A DNA stretch of 64,000 nucleotides from Larus michahellis (Eukaryota > Chordata > Aves > Charadriiformes > Laridae): contig NC_133897.1 in NCBI RefSeq assembly GCF_964199755.1, forward strand, positions 136,364,125-136,428,124, read 5' to 3'. Positions 14,061 through 28,200 of this stretch are shown one piece after another (within the stretch, counting starts at the first letter, position 1; the number at the start of each line of letters is the position of its first letter). The notes under the pieces are model-generated. The model saw only the letters and a program-made list of their open reading frames with translations, did no database searches and was not told the DNA's origin. The translations under genes were made by a program, and so were the position numbers.

Positions 14061-17000
14061 AGTAGTTTATACAAAAAGGCTTTAAAAGCAACTAGGAATT
14101 TTACTCCGAAATATACTATACCCTCATGGCTAGTGTACTATCCCAACTGGCAGGAGTATGCTCTGAGTGGGGCATGGAGAGACACAGTTAAACGTAGATC
14201 ACCTACATCCTTTCATGTAGTTAAAGTAGTCAGATGCTTTAACTGCTAGGCAGCTGGGTTTAATGGAACCAAAAACTCCCTACAGATTTTGTTTTTCAGG
14301 AAATGATTGACTTGGTATAGGTGCCTCATTCAGGAAAGGGTTTCCAGATGTGACTCTAGAATAGAAGGAAGCACTTTATTGCAGTCTAAATTCACACTCA
14401 GTTAAGTCCCTGTGAGGGACACGGTGTAGGCAATATGCATTTATCCTTAGCTTAGAGTGGAGGGCTCTCCACTCGCTTTTAGCTGCTTTAAGTCAACTGC
14501 TAAGAAACAAACTCACCTCATGCCTTGCATCAGGAAACTGAGGATGGTGGTAGGATACCAAAAATATTGCAATAGCCTGTATTTCAGAACCTAAATTCTG
14601 TTGCAGATTTAGCCTTTGCCAATCTGTGACGTGGAAAGATCTTCAGAAAACATATTTAGGTAAAGTAATACCTAAAATAATACCCTCAAATAAATTAAAT
14701 TGACCTCATAATAGCTGCGTCTGTTGGAATAATGAGAAAACTTATTGAAACAACAGTGGGACAGAACCTTGAAATCGATAAAATTAGGAGGAAATGGATA
14801 CTTTTAAATTAAAATTAATTAAAAAAATAATTTTCATCTCGGAGAACAGTTGGCTCAATCAAAAGGCATGTATGTATTTTATGAATTTCTGGTAAATAAC
14901 AATAAGAACATGCCTTTGGATTTTGTGCAGGGTATCACAAAGACGCATTCTCCTGGCATATTTATTTTTGCGTTTATTCAGAAAAAAAAAAGAGAGTGAG
15001 ATTGGGGAAATAACACACTCAGGGGAGACAGAATCAGTCAGAATAAATAAATATGCCCAAAACAATAACAGAAGCAAATGTGGCACCAAATATCACTGAT
15101 AGACAAAGAATACATTAATTCAGTATTGCAAATTACTTTTGCTTAAGGCAGATGTACTTGGTATACCCTCTTAATTATTGCTCTTCTCATCAGTTTGCAA
15201 CTCAAAGCACATTCTCTCAGTAGCAATTAGGGAATGATATCATTATACAAAGCTCTAGGAACAAAAGAAAGCTTCTGAACTAAGAAAAAGCTAGAGTTTT
15301 TTGTTTTTTTTTTTTTAAAGTTAGCATTGCAACAACTGCCTTGTGCACCGTCCATCCCGAGAACCCATTCCACATTTTCACAGGCTAGGGAAACAGTCCG
15401 GGCCAACAGAGACTTTGGCTTTCATACATCATGTCTATTCAACCTACCTTCTCTTTGGCCACTCAGCCTCTTCTCGAGTGCGGAGAAGACAGGAGGAGGG
15501 TGCTGTAGCTGGCTGGTGAAGCAGAGGGTTCAGCTTCTTGTCTCCTCTTCATCCAGTGAGTGGTTTCCCTTGAGGACATTCTACATATATACACATATGC
15601 ATCTATATCTCTATAGAAGATCTCTCTTTCAGTACCTGATTGGTGCTAGAAGAAAAAGCTGCTGTAAGAAGGCAAGGAGCAGAAAGACTTGTCATGTGTT
15701 TATCTGCTTTTGTGTGTCCAGCGGATTAGAGTTGGGCTAACATCTGTCAGTCATGTCAGCAGGACTTTGAGAGCCTGTGAAGCGATGTCTCCCCTCATGT
15801 CCCAGGGGCCAGGAGTCTAACACACTCTTTTTTATTTTTTTCTGCACTGTACTTCATACACCGATGAGCTAGAACCTTATCAAGTAGATTTCTGTCTAAT
15901 TCCACCTTTTAGTGAAAAGCCCTGGTTGTTTTGGCAGATCAAACCGAAAGATACGCAGGTTGTAAACATGCAGTGTAGGATGATATGGATCAATATATGT
16001 GGACTGTCCAAAGTTTAAGGTCATATGAAAGTAGCCACCATAGTGAACTTCTCTTCAGCACAACAGTTCATAAGAGGACAAAAGTTTGCTGTCTCCATAT
16101 TCTTTTGGTCAGTAAGTTTGGGATACTGCCAACAAAAAAACCCTAGGGAATTTTCCTCTCTATTCAGTTCTACATTTAGTTAGTTCAGCTGGAGACTAGA
16201 TTAAATGGCCACTAAAGCTGTTAGTATTGTGAAAATCATTAAGATGACTGCAATATTAAAAAAGATTAACTACAAATACAGTATCTTTAATATTCTGGGG
16301 AGTTACTTTGAAATTGGTACTTTCCCATCAGCTTCATTTTAAGTAAGGACAAGACACAATTTCTTCTTAAAGGCAAAACAAGGAATGGGGTACCTAGTTT
16401 TGAAGAGGTTCCGATTTTTTTATATTTTTTATTTTTTAACTTTAAATGGAAGAGTAGGGCTACAGTCAGCCATAACAGCCATTTAACATAGACTGATAAA
16501 TTATGGGGCAAGTGTCCCATTTACATAAATGGTACTAATCTGATTTTTAGGGAATCGTGAAAAATAGCATCAATATTTTTGAAATCAAAGAGAGAAAGAG
16601 ATAGACATTGTGAGAATTTGCTGGGGGTCAGCAAGGAGCCTATTCATGTACTGTTGGCCTCTGGTATCTTGATTTCTGGTAGGAATTTTTCCGACATGCA
16701 AAACATCTAGAAATGTGTAAGTATAAATAATTTTTTTCACCTTCCCTAAATGGAAAAAGATAATCTGTCCTAAGATATTAGAAATTTCTATTTTCTATCT
16801 TTATTTGTTAGGGCTACAATGCAATCTGTTACTAATCTTTTGCATTAGTATTGGTCATCGTTATTTTAGGAATGTATCAGCTTAAGGGAAATTTTGTATT
16901 AGATGTAAATAGGTCTGAGGGTGGGATAGTTGTAGAGTTTCTCAAGAACTGGCAAAATACAATTCTAGTAGAGCCTTGTCTTAGGTATCTACAAATCAGG

Positions 17001-20000
17001 CTTTTGAAAAATGAAGAAAAGCTGCCTTTGTGTCTTAGAATTCCTCTGCTTCTGAGAATATTGTTTTAAAAAATAAGGTTGGTGAAGTAAATTTCTGTAT
17101 TTCAATAATGTAAAATTTTCTCAAACTATTCAGACGTGACAGGGATACAGGTCAAGTGATGCCATGCCACTGTTGCTTTCCATGGAAGGCAGCTAATTCA
17201 TAAATATATAACTTCATGTTGATGTCAAAGAATATGTACTACAGACATTAGCATCATAAACTGGGTTCTTCTTCATTCCAAATGAAAATGATAGTATCTA
17301 AAGCAGACATGGCAATAGGAACCCAAATGGCTGTGTTGTGACTGATAATATCTGAGAAGACTCATGAGTATGGAGGGGACAGTTTCAGTAGTATCAATGT
17401 TCAGCCTGTTTTTCAGAATGATGTGTCAGACTGTAAATACATTGTCTGGCTAATAGTGTGCATTTGGCTTGCATCAGGAAGCTAGTTATTCTGGAAGTTG
17501 ATCTGTTAGCTTTCACGTAGGCTTTAGCCCAGCTGAAGAGGCATAGCAGGGGGTCAGAAGATAGCGCTGATTCATTCAGGACGAGGGAGAGGCCATATAA
17601 ATGGATCAAGGTAAATGATGGTAAAACCAATGGAGGGAAAAAATAACGGCAGAATTGAGATTAGGATAAGAGGTCATAAGTACACGCCAGATCATATTAC
17701 AGCAAAATGACTATGATTTTGGGACACCAGACCAGAAAGTTTAGGTGAACACAGGAGTAATTTGCCTAATTTATAAATTAGCTGAAAAGAAAAATCAGAT
17801 AACTATTAATTTGGTGTGTGCGTTCAATTCAATTCTCTGTTCTGTTCAATTTCTGAGTTGAAAGGGAATATGATGCTGGCTTCTCTAATGGAAGCGATTA
17901 TTGACAATGTGAGAGTCTGCCTGGGGTAGAAAAGTTGTTGCCCTACTGTAGCAAATGTCCAGTGAAGGTAATTATTGACTAAGGAGTCCGCTTTATGATA
18001 AACTGTAATCAACCAGAAGTGAGAAGGGAACAGAAGACTGCAAAGGTTGGGGCTATGTTCGAGTTGAGATACAGCCTCCTTTTTCTATTTTCAGTCCTCT
18101 TCAGGGGGAAGGGGGCCCATGGATCCCAGGAGTGATGCTAAGGCCATGTTAGCAGGGTGGAGGGCTGATGGCAGTTTGCCACCACGTGGTATGGATTACA
18201 AAGGAAGTATGACCTGCACTGGACGAGTCATTGCCAGATGGTTCCCAGATGTGTTATTTATGAAGTCACGGCCTACTTAAACCACATTCCTGGTGTCTTG
18301 TCTTCTTTTCCTGCAATGTCCAAGACATTAATGAAGGAATGTATGAGAACTAAATAGCAGACCAGTTGTCAAAAACCAAATGGCAACAGAAATCTTTTCC
18401 TGTCTCTGGATATATGTAAATACATATTAGATTAACAAAACCAGCTTTTAACAGCTGATCCCTGAAGAGTCATAGAATTGGCTTCTGTAGTGCATATTAA
18501 GGACAGTACTTATCTTGGCCTCATCAGTCCTTTGTGAATCTCTACCGTAAAACTTACCACACTATACTTGATGATTCTGTTCTTATATCTTCTTCCTTCA
18601 AAAGGACTCTCTGTCCCCTAACTTCCTCAATGCAGAGAAAAAATTCTTATAAAAAAAATCTAGGTTATTCCTTAAAATACATATACCAAGCTAATCTCGA
18701 TGAATGCTGTAGTGTTTGAGATGATCTGACAATGTCAAATAGAGTTTGTGGATTGATTGGTTGGTTGGTTTGTTTGCTTAAATTAGTCAGGTTTGGCAAC
18801 AAGCTGACATGACGGAGTGATCATGCAAGTTTCTTACCAGAAGGTAATTTATTTGGTTTGCATAATGTATCTGAGGCAATGCAGTAACAGTTGGTGCAGT
18901 AGAGCAGAATTTTCTATTGCTTTTGTTGGTCTGTTTTTGTCTTCTGTTAGAAATGGATAGAATATGATTTGTTTTTTTTCCCGTTGCTATAGCTATGAGA
19001 AATAATTCCTGAGTCAGTGCTAAGAAGGTAGAAAAGAACACCGTGAACAAGCCAGCACTTTGTAACATCTTAGAGACAGAGCTGTAGCAATATGACTTGA
19101 CATGCAGAATAACATCAGTTGGCACAAGTTTTATTGATTACAACCTATCATGTGATGGGCCCTCAGGTTTTAATAAATAAGCTGGAATTTTACTGGTATG
19201 AGAAATAATGGAACCAAGTTTAAAACAATTCAGAAATATTTATTTTGAATACAGAAAACTCATGACAGATTACTTTGTATATGACATTTTTATGCAGAGA
19301 TTCAAAATAGATAGCAACCTGTTTGCTTTCTATTGCCAGAAAGTATGGGATACATATTAACATTGAATTTCATTACGGTGGTCTAGGTTTCTTTCTCAAT
19401 TTATTCCCCTGGTGAGCAACTTCCCCAGGTGGAGGCCAGTGTAAATGAAATCAGAATATGTCCATAATATGAAATAGTGTTACAAATATATTCAGGGTCA
19501 ATGGGATTTTTCTGTTTATGTAGTATACGACTTCAATGGAGATACCAAGAAAAATGAAACTGCTATAACCTATTTCAGGGAAATACGATAATTCAAACAG
19601 TACAAAAGGAAGTGTGTGGCACTTTGTATAGGTGCAAACACTTCACGGATAAAGAGACTGGTCATATTCATTCAGACAAAATATTTTGAATCACTCATCT
19701 GACTGCTAACTATGTTAGAAGGAAAGAAAAAAAAGTATGGTTATCATTAAAGAAAAGCCCTGGAATCTGTTAGTTTCTTGTTATAAAGATTAAGCTTTGT
19801 AAGTTAATACTATATGAAGTAGGGAAGGGAACTGCAACATACAGATACTCATGTTTAGGGTGAACATATGTGGCATTTTATGCACATATTAGAAGACAGA
19901 GAGCTCACATATCAAGAGCCAATAGTTTCACAAAGTAGTCAGGGAGTAATTTATTGAAACAAAACCAAATAAATTGTCTTTTACCATTGTTCAAAATACA

Positions 20001-20881
20001 ACCTTCTTGCACAGATAAGTAAGACAGGTTAAAATAATTTAAGAACAATAACGACTGGCAGGAAATATCAGGTCAGCTCTATCAATATTCCCACAAGTGG
20101 AAGTTAATTGAACAATGCATTAATGCAGACTTATTATTCCAGATATTTTTAGGCACCCAATTCTTACAAAATTTACATTTCAAAACATCATACCAAAATA
20201 GTTTATACCTGCATGATGTTACATTTCCTGATTTCCAGTTAAAACTTGATTCCAGACAAACAATGCGAATAAGTCATTGTTGCAACTGTACAGTAATTGC
20301 AACAGATTTGATCAGTCTTGGATTCATCCCAATATATTTTCATGAGGAGAGTAAATATTTCATAATTTTTTTCATATTAAACCTATGTTCTACTAGGAGT
20401 GGTTCACAGGGGAACTTATTTGTAACACAGCATCCATTTGAGTGGCTTAAGAGTTTCATTAATACAAGGAACACAGTTCTAACCCCAACTTTTAGTTTTT
20501 AAGCCCCCGATACCTGATGATGAAACGTCTCTACCGTTCTTTGCAACTTACTTAGGGACATCAACAAGGATAGTGCAGTTTGGAGTAATATGTGGGAATA
20601 CATATGAGACAACAGCAGTTAAAGAACTGGCTGCTAACTTAGTCTTTCCATTATCATTCTCCGCCATTGCAGTATGACTTAGATTGAATTTGCTATTCAC
20701 TTAAGATTTTCTGTTGCTCCTTACACAGTTTAGAGCTCACTGATTTCTGAGTATTCATAACAGCCAGCATGCCTAAATAATTTCCTGTTGTTGGAAGCAC
20801 AAAATAGCTAGTAAAATACCGAGACAGTAAGAGAGAGATGGTTGGAGACAATGAAAGAAGAGAACTCAGAACATTTCATCA
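14061..20881. other. Intergenic DNA, no gene recognised
   Basis: AT-rich sequence with only short unsupported frames. The longest, 137 codons at 15327-15740 (plus), is low-complexity and matches no family I know. No repeat family is recognised by eye. Confidence 0.55.
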
Positions 20882-21790
20882 TTAACATCTTCATTAATCA
20901 TCTGGATGATGGGGCAGTGTGTACCCTCAGCAACTTTGCTGATGACACAAAACAGTGAGGTGTGGCTGATACACCAGAGGTCATGCTACTGTCCAGAGGG
21001 ACACCAACAGGCGGGAGTAATGGGCTGACAGAAACATCACGAAGTTCAAGAAGGGGAAGCACAAAGTCCTGGGCAGGAACAGCCCCAGGCACTGGTATAT
21101 GCTGAAGGCCACACAGATGGAAAGCAGCTTGGCAGAAAAGGACCTGAGATTCCTATCTGAGCCAGCAATGTGCCTTGGCAGCAAAGAAGCTAATGGTATC
21201 CTAGGCTGCATTAGGAGCAGTGTTGTTAGCAGGTCGAGGGAGAAGATCCTTCCCTTCTGCTCAGCACTGGTGTGGCCCCACCTGGAGTGCTGGGTCCAGC
21301 TCTGGGCTCCCCAGTACAGGAGAGACATGGGCATATTGGAGAGAGTCCAATAAAGGGCCACAAGGATGACTGAGAGACTGAAGCACCTCTCCTATGAGGA
21401 AAGGCTGAGAGAGCTGGGACTCTTCAGCCTGGAGAAGAGAAGGCTCAGTGTGATCTTATCAACGCCTATAAATACCTGAAGGGAGGGTGCAAAAAGGGCA
21501 GAGTCGGGCTTTTTTCAGTGGTGCCCAGTGACAGGACCAGAGGCAATGGGCAAAATCTGAAACACAGGAGGTTCTGACTGAACATCAGGAAATACTTTTT
21601 CACTGGAAGGATGACTGAGCACTGGCACAGGTTGCCCACACTGTGGAGTCTCCATCCTTGGAGATTTTCAAAAGCCATCTGGACATGGTCCTGGGCAACT
21701 GGCTTTAGGTGGCCCTGCTTGAGCGGGGGGTTGGACCAGATGGCCTCCAGAGGTCCCTTCCATCCTCAATTACTTTATGATTCTGTGACT
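20882..21790 (+). mobile_element. CR1 LINE fragment, sense, C-terminal RT through 3' end
   Basis: This is a non-LTR retrotransposon of the CR1 family, truncated at its 5' end as is usual. It begins in the reverse-transcriptase domain: the translation around 20,890-20,955 gives a catalytic-box phrase reading NFADDTK (YxDD-type motif). It continues through the conserved C-terminal part ([37 protein letters not shown]) and then the region giving [12 protein letters not shown]. It ends in the usual 3' region (ttggaccagatggcctccag, then tatgattctgtgac). Frameshifts and stops, for example a taa at 21351-21353 where relatives read an arginine codon, make it inactive. Divergence suggests moderate age. 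Confidence 0.93.
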
Positions 21791-24049
21791 TTGAGTGAAA
21801 GAAATTCAATTGAGTGAAAGTGCATTTCTCAGACTATGAACTATACTATTGTACATGGGATCAGAGAGAATTAGACTAGATCAAAATTTGTCCAATTTTT
21901 CAAGGTTCTTCACACTCTGTCTTTATAAATAAAATTTCTCACTTCATATGGAAAACAAAATACTTCGCCATGAAAAACCCAGTATCAACCTCCCACTCTC
22001 TTCATTAACTTTCAAAACTTCATTTCGTTATCATTTTATTAGCACTTTTTCAAGCCTAGCAAAAATTCTAAAATTACAAAATAACAACATTTACCATGTC
22101 AAAAGATTTTTAAAAATCCCAAACTTAAACAGAGTTCTAATTTAGATGCTTTTATCAGCCTTGGCTTTTTAAATGTTGGGCTGCATTATTGACAAGACAA
22201 TTTTCAGAGCATTACTCATGCCATTTAGCTTGAGTCCTTACTGTTTCTTATTTCCTTTTGGAAGTTTTTAAAATAGAGATGATTACCCAAAGAATAAGTC
22301 AGATCCTTTATCACAGCGAAAATTGCCAGTAATAGATTAAATGTATAGATATTAGGAAAACATTATTTTAAAGGTATACATACAAGAGTGTTTGTTGCTT
22401 TACATGGTGGTTTTCAAGGGTTTTATATAAGTTCTGTTAATAATGTATGTTGTTACATATTGTGCCATTTGACTGAGGAATGGAAAGAAAGGTTGAAATC
22501 TGAGACAACATTAAAATCCTTTAGAAACTTTAAAGCATTATAATAGTTATTTCAATAAAACTACTTCAAATATTTCTTCAAGAAGGAAACAATTTGGAGT
22601 TCAAGTTCAGCGGCATAATAACTGAAAACGTATAACAGTACTCTTATTCCCATCACTAAACTATAGATTAGGGTCTTTTTCAGTTGTTGCCATTATAAAT
22701 CCCTGTTCCCAGGGGTACCAAGCTATCATAAAAATTTGCTTTGGGCAATGCTTTGAGATAAGTTCTTCAAATAATGCATAGGGGATTGGCTTGCAACTCC
22801 CACTTGTGTTAATAGGAGATATCAAGGCAAATCTCTCATGGATTCATGGGAGAAAAAGCTCCAGAGTATAGAAAGTTTCGGCCTGAGGATTATTTGTTTT
22901 TGATATATATCCTGATAAAAACATGCTCTAAAATAAAACCCTTCAAGCTAGTGAGCTCAGTTATTTGCTGGGACTGTTAACACTCAGTAGATTGTGTTAA
23001 ACTGAAATTCCACTGATGAAGCCTGCAACATAAATTATTTCCTAAACTTTTGTGGAAGACGGAATGATAGCTTGTCTGAAGAAATATTCATTTTCAAGAC
23101 AATAATGTATTATTTTATCTAATTAATGACATAGAAAATTTTTATAATAAAATTTTGTTATTCACTAATACAAAACGCTGGTTGAGCTTCACTCGGGTGC
23201 ACCCCCTGTTCTTTAGAAGGTGGGGATATGGGTTGGTGTGGTTGATCTGAATGTAAGTGGCTCTTAACCTCTACGTGCAGCTTCACATTTTCCACTTTGA
23301 TGTAGGTTAGAGTGGTAGACCAGACCATCTTCCTTCTTTTTCTGGGAGAAATTCCATTCCCCTGATTCCAACAGCTCACATTTCATACCGTCTATCCATG
23401 AATCAGGTCAAGGGTTTACTATAAATGAGCGTGCTGATAAAACAACTCGAGACACTTCATCTTCTAAAAAATCTGGCTATGGCTGTGTCTCCGGTCCCTG
23501 CATTCCCCAAGTAGTTAGGCAGTAAAATATACTCGAAACTTCCACTGAGAACCATAATTTTCAGTTCTCCTAAGTTCTCCTAGTCATTTACATTAACCAT
23601 ACAATTGTCTGAACACTGCAGAAGAAAAACCACTCCATAGCCACATCAACATCATCAACTTCAGTCAATTTGGAGTAGCAGCTTAATTTTACGTGTTTTG
23701 AATCATGCCTTGAGCAACTTTTTTTTCACAGACCATTGCAAAGCTGCAGGGAAAAGAAAGATTAACCTTCCAAACTAAAGACCACCGTTGTGAGCACCAC
23801 GTTTTCTGCCTACACATTCTACATTCTTTTTCTTAGGTAAGGTTTTCTAAAACAACAGACATGTCAGAGGTAGACTATATTAGCTCAAACAAAGCATTTC
23901 TCTAACACAGTTACAAGACCTTAAGATCAGTACATGGGCTAAAGAAAGCGAGCTATTCTGCATATAACGGGTGTAGCTAAACTTAGTCTTCGTCTTCTGT
24001 AGGCAGATACTTCAAGTTCACTTCTTTATGCTTCTTTTTATTTCTGTAT
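21791..24049. other. Intergenic DNA, no gene recognised
   Basis: AT-rich sequence between two LINE insertions. Frames are short and unsupported. A short unit (ttgagtgaaag) repeats just after the CR1 end near 21,790-21,820, possibly a microsatellite-like tail of the element. Confidence 0.5.
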
Positions 24050-24190
24050 ATCTTTCTGGTAAACAGATGGAAGAAACTTTAAATAGTACTTCAGGTGAAA
24101 TCTCACCAATGCCTTTTACAATACTAATACTGCTTTCCTTTCTCTACTGCAAACACCTTACTTGCCATAACCACAGATCATATTGTTATT

Positions 24191-24446
24191 GAGGAAATAG
24201 CCTCAAGTTGCACGAGGGTAGGTTTAGGTTGGATATTAGGAAAAATTTCTTCACCAAAAGGGTTGTCAAGCATTGGAACAGGCTGCCCAGGGGAGTGGTT
24301 GGGTCATCATCCTTGGAGATATTCAAAAGACTGGTAGACGTTGTGCTGAGGGATGTAGTTTAGTGGTAACTTGGCAGTGCTAGGTTAATGGTTCGACTTG
24401 ATGATCTTAAAGGTCTATTCCAACCATAATGATTCTATGATTCTAT
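24191..24446 (+). mobile_element. Short CR1 3'-end insertion, sense, nested
   Basis: A 256-bp 5'-truncated CR1 copy. It starts at gaggaaatagcctcaagttg and runs through ggatattaggaaaaatttct, gaacaggctgcccagggg and cttgatgatcttaaaggtct. It ends in the family's terminal microsatellite of two gattctat units. It contains only the last part of ORF2 and the 3' untranslated region. I see no clear target-site duplication, which is normal for CR1. It looks much younger than the element it sits in. Confidence 0.92.
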
Positions 24447-25204
24447 ATTTGTGATTTTGATCGCCTCTTCACATTGGTGGTTCACATATTTTATGTTCTT
24501 CCTCTATTATTTCCACTCCGTAAGCACCAAAGTCTTGCTATTATTCCTGAACCTCACACTTCCTACTGTTGCATGTCATCCCACCTCTTTTACTCCAAAG
24601 TTCAGTTCTCCACTTTGCTCTGTCTGATAGTCTGTGCCTCTTCTGTGCTAATCACAATTTAGTATCATTGTAAACTATTTTACTTTTCATACTAACAATT
24701 TCACCTAACAGTATCACTTGCACTCTTTTCCTACCCACATTACAATTCTTGTGCTAGTCTGTCTTCATTGACTTAATAAATAATTTCCTACGGGAATGAC
24801 TTTGTAGTAAATCTGATGTCCGTATATATTTTAGCCACTACATTTTCTTTGTCTAGAGAAACTATCAATTTAGCCAAGAAGGGTACAGCATCACCCTGGC
24901 ATGATCTGCCTTTGCTGAACCTACCTAGAATTTTATTTTACTCCTGATGTATATAATTAATTATACTTTGACCCAGATTTGTTCTACAATCTTCATGAGG
25001 TAAGATTACTATGCCTGTAATTCTCCAGATCATGTATCTGCCTGCCTTAAATATATGCGTTTGTTTTCCTACACCAAACACAATATGACCGATGCAATGC
25101 AGTCTGATGGACTCCTTAAAAATACTTGCTAGCAGATTACTTTTCTGTGAGGAAATACTGAGTTCAAGTATTAGAAAAAAACTTAAATGACATTTTTTGT
25201 GGTC

Positions 25205-25264
25205 ATGTGGAAAATATATTTCAATAATATGTGGAAAATGTATTTCAATAATCAGTGGAAAATG
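25205..25264. repeat. Short imperfect tandem repeat (unit about 23 bp)
   Basis: The phrase atgtggaaaatatatttcaa appears twice in a row with one substitution, followed by a third partial copy beginning cagtggaaaatg. Frames across it show a matching peptide repeat, which has no meaning as a protein. Confidence 0.85.
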
Positions 25265-28200
25265 ATGAAATTGCATTTTGCTGACCTCTTTGGTTTGCAA
25301 TGGGTAGCATTTAACAAAATTAATAAATAAATAATTCATGAATATTTATAACCCATCTGCTTTGAATATAGTCTATCAAATTTAAATGAGACAAAGGATT
25401 AAAGCTACAATTTAAAAGCTTAAAACTAGAAGGGCTTATTTTTAACCTTAGGACAGCCCAATATTTAAATAAGACCAATTGGAACTGGGAATGGATATGA
25501 ACTCTTAATTGTATTAATCTCCTTATACTGTTGTGCATTGTTCTGAATCCGCAAAATATGCATAGCTTCTGAATAGCCTGACACTTTGCTTTGCATTCCG
25601 TGTTATATTTTAAGAAATACATATCATGTATCACTTGCTAATGGTTTCTGTGGGAGGAGATGAGTAATTAAGGACTTGTGAAATTGGGGCAGCGTACGTT
25701 TTTATAACTGATAACATAAACTCTCAGGATGGCTGCAGTTCAACAAAGGGCTTAGCTTGCACTGTTTTATAAATAAGCACAGGAAATTAGATTAAAATTT
25801 TAAAATTAGATTGCCAAGATTTTCAATAGTGACCATAAGATCCATGTGTCTTGCTTTGGGTCTGCCGCTATGAAGGACTTTTTGGAATCCTGATGTTTGA
25901 CACCTTTTGAAAATATTTCAGTTTTAGAAAGTCTTTTGTTTGTCCAATGTAAAAATCTATACTACATTTTTGAGAAGGATTTAGCTAGACTTGAAAATAA
26001 ACAAACATAACAAGCAGGACTACTCTTTCAATTGCATTTTTGGTTAGACATGTTACATGTAACTAATTATGGGATGTAAATTTTCTTTAAAAATGTCACT
26101 CTTTAAATAGTCACTCAAGTCCTTCTATGTTTTTTTTTTAGTGTAAAGCATGTATTTGTAATACTGATAGGCACAAACTGAGCCTTACAGATCCTCCCTC
26201 TTCACTATTGCTTCGCAGTTTCATTTAGAAATTTAATGAATGTTTAAGTTTCATTGGTTTTCTTTCCTAAACGTTGGTAGAATATGAGACAATGCCACTT
26301 ACAGTCCTGGAGAATTTATCTGGCATTTGTGAACAAACCAGTCCTGTTGATTGGGGCTTAGATGCTGAGTTTCAGGCAGAAGATGAAGGAATGGAGACAT
26401 TTTTTCTCCTCCAGTGCTGAAAAAGATGTCTGGTACCTGATAGCATCACACAATCCACTCAATGCAGCTGAGACACTAAGGCAGGCTTGTAACTATAGCT
26501 TATGACTGTGTTTTGAGATTCAGGGGTACTTCCCAAATTCCTTTGAAAGCTCAAATCGTGTTTTGATTTGGTGTTGGAATAGAACCTGAGCACTCCATCT
26601 TACCACTGTTTCGTTTCCAACAGAAGAAAATCAAAGTGGGAGGGTGAGGACACTGGTGTGGATGATGGGGGCAACAGCGAAATTTTCAAAATACGTTTTA
26701 CCTTAACAACTACACCATGTTTACAATGATAGATCTGATTTTAAGGAAAGCCTGGAAAATTCTCTGTACACAATTTTCTCTTTTGTAGAATGAGAGAATT
26801 GGAAAGATCCTGGGTGTGTATCTCTGTTGCATTTTTGAAGCAGGATGAAAAAAATAAAAATCAAGAGAATGAAACTTCATTCCCCTTTTCTTAATTTCTG
26901 AAGTCTATTTTCACTGAATACTATTTAATTGGTTTAGTTGTTCATGAAAGAAGAGTAAAAAACAGTCTTGAAGACAGAAAATGTCCTAGTACGTGTTACA
27001 CATGAACTTGACCATAATTAAATGTTTGTAACATAGTAGCAGGCAATAGTAAGAACAAGAAAAATAGTTGAATGTAAGGCTCAGTTTTTCTTCTGCTGCT
27101 GTTTGAACCTTTCCTATCATCTTTACTACTTCAAAAGCAGATCCTTCCAGAACTTCTGTACAACATCTAAAAGCTTATCTAATACCTGCATTTGACCATT
27201 GTACAGGGAAAACAGCAACATGGACAAAATGTTTCATGAAAAATGAATTTTGAAATTCTTCTTATCAAGAATATTGTCAACTGCATGAAAATGGAGATTA
27301 AATATGCCAGTCTTTCTATTCTCCAGTCCTGCTCAACTTCCTTGAATTACTAGCCTGTGTAAGAGGATTTGGGACATTGGAGCAAAAAAATAAATGGATG
27401 ATTATTGCAGTTGTTATTGGAAACAGTTTAGATGAGCTATCAGGTGAGTATGTTTTTTGCTGTTCTGGTGGTATAGATGGCAGGAAGAAAGAAAATTCTT
27501 GTCCAAAAACATTTGCTTAATGTATGCTACATCTACTTTGAAATTGCTCTGTCACTTCTATCTCAACAGGTGAAATCAGTCCCAGGGAAACTGTGAAGGA
27601 AGTTTGTCACTAAGAATAAACTGTGGTCTGAATTGGCAATCCTTGTTAGATTCCTTCCTTTTCTTTCTCTCTTCTGTCCCCAATACATAGATATACATTT
27701 ACAAATGGCAGTACCAAAATTAAATATCCAGACAGGACTTGTACTGTGTAACCAATCTTCCATGGCTATGGATGGTCTATGTAAAACTATGTTGATGGCA
27801 CTGTACACTGGGTAAGGCCACTCAGTTGCTCCTTCTGCCAGTCCTTCCGTGTCTCACAGCCATCAATTTATACATGTTAGTTTTATGCATTAAATTCATG
27901 TAGTGTTTGGAGGGTAAAATTAAATGCTATTTAAGATAACAGTCAAACACTATCAACAGCTTTGAAGGTGGGAGGGAAATAGCAGACAAAGCCACATTTA
28001 CTTCGATTATACTGTCTCACTGCTCATCTGAAATGAAGGAAATGCAGCTCCCAATGCTGTTCAGAGGGAATCTGAATGCATTTGTGGGTATTGTGATGCA
28101 AGTGGAAATAGACTTGAAGTAAATTCTCTGTGTGGAGGAGGAATCGTACAACAGCAAATCTTTGTCCTCTGCTATTGAACCTTAAAGCCAAAGTTCCTGT

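Larger units (their letters stand above)
24050..25270 (-). mobile_element. Ancient CR1/L2-like LINE remnant, antisense, split by a younger CR1
   Basis: The plus strand reads like the reverse complement of a decayed CR1/L2-group LINE. Near 24,090-24,180 there is a caggtgaaatctcaccaatg phrase typical of antisense CR1-like copies. The pyrimidine-rich block 24,470-25,080 includes ggcatgatctgcctttgctg and a 'ctatgcctgtaattctcc' phrase matching the antisense RT region of such elements. The young CR1 at 24191-24446 interrupts it. No frame survives. Family placement (CR1, L3 or L2) is uncertain and the ends are approximate. Confidence 0.5.
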
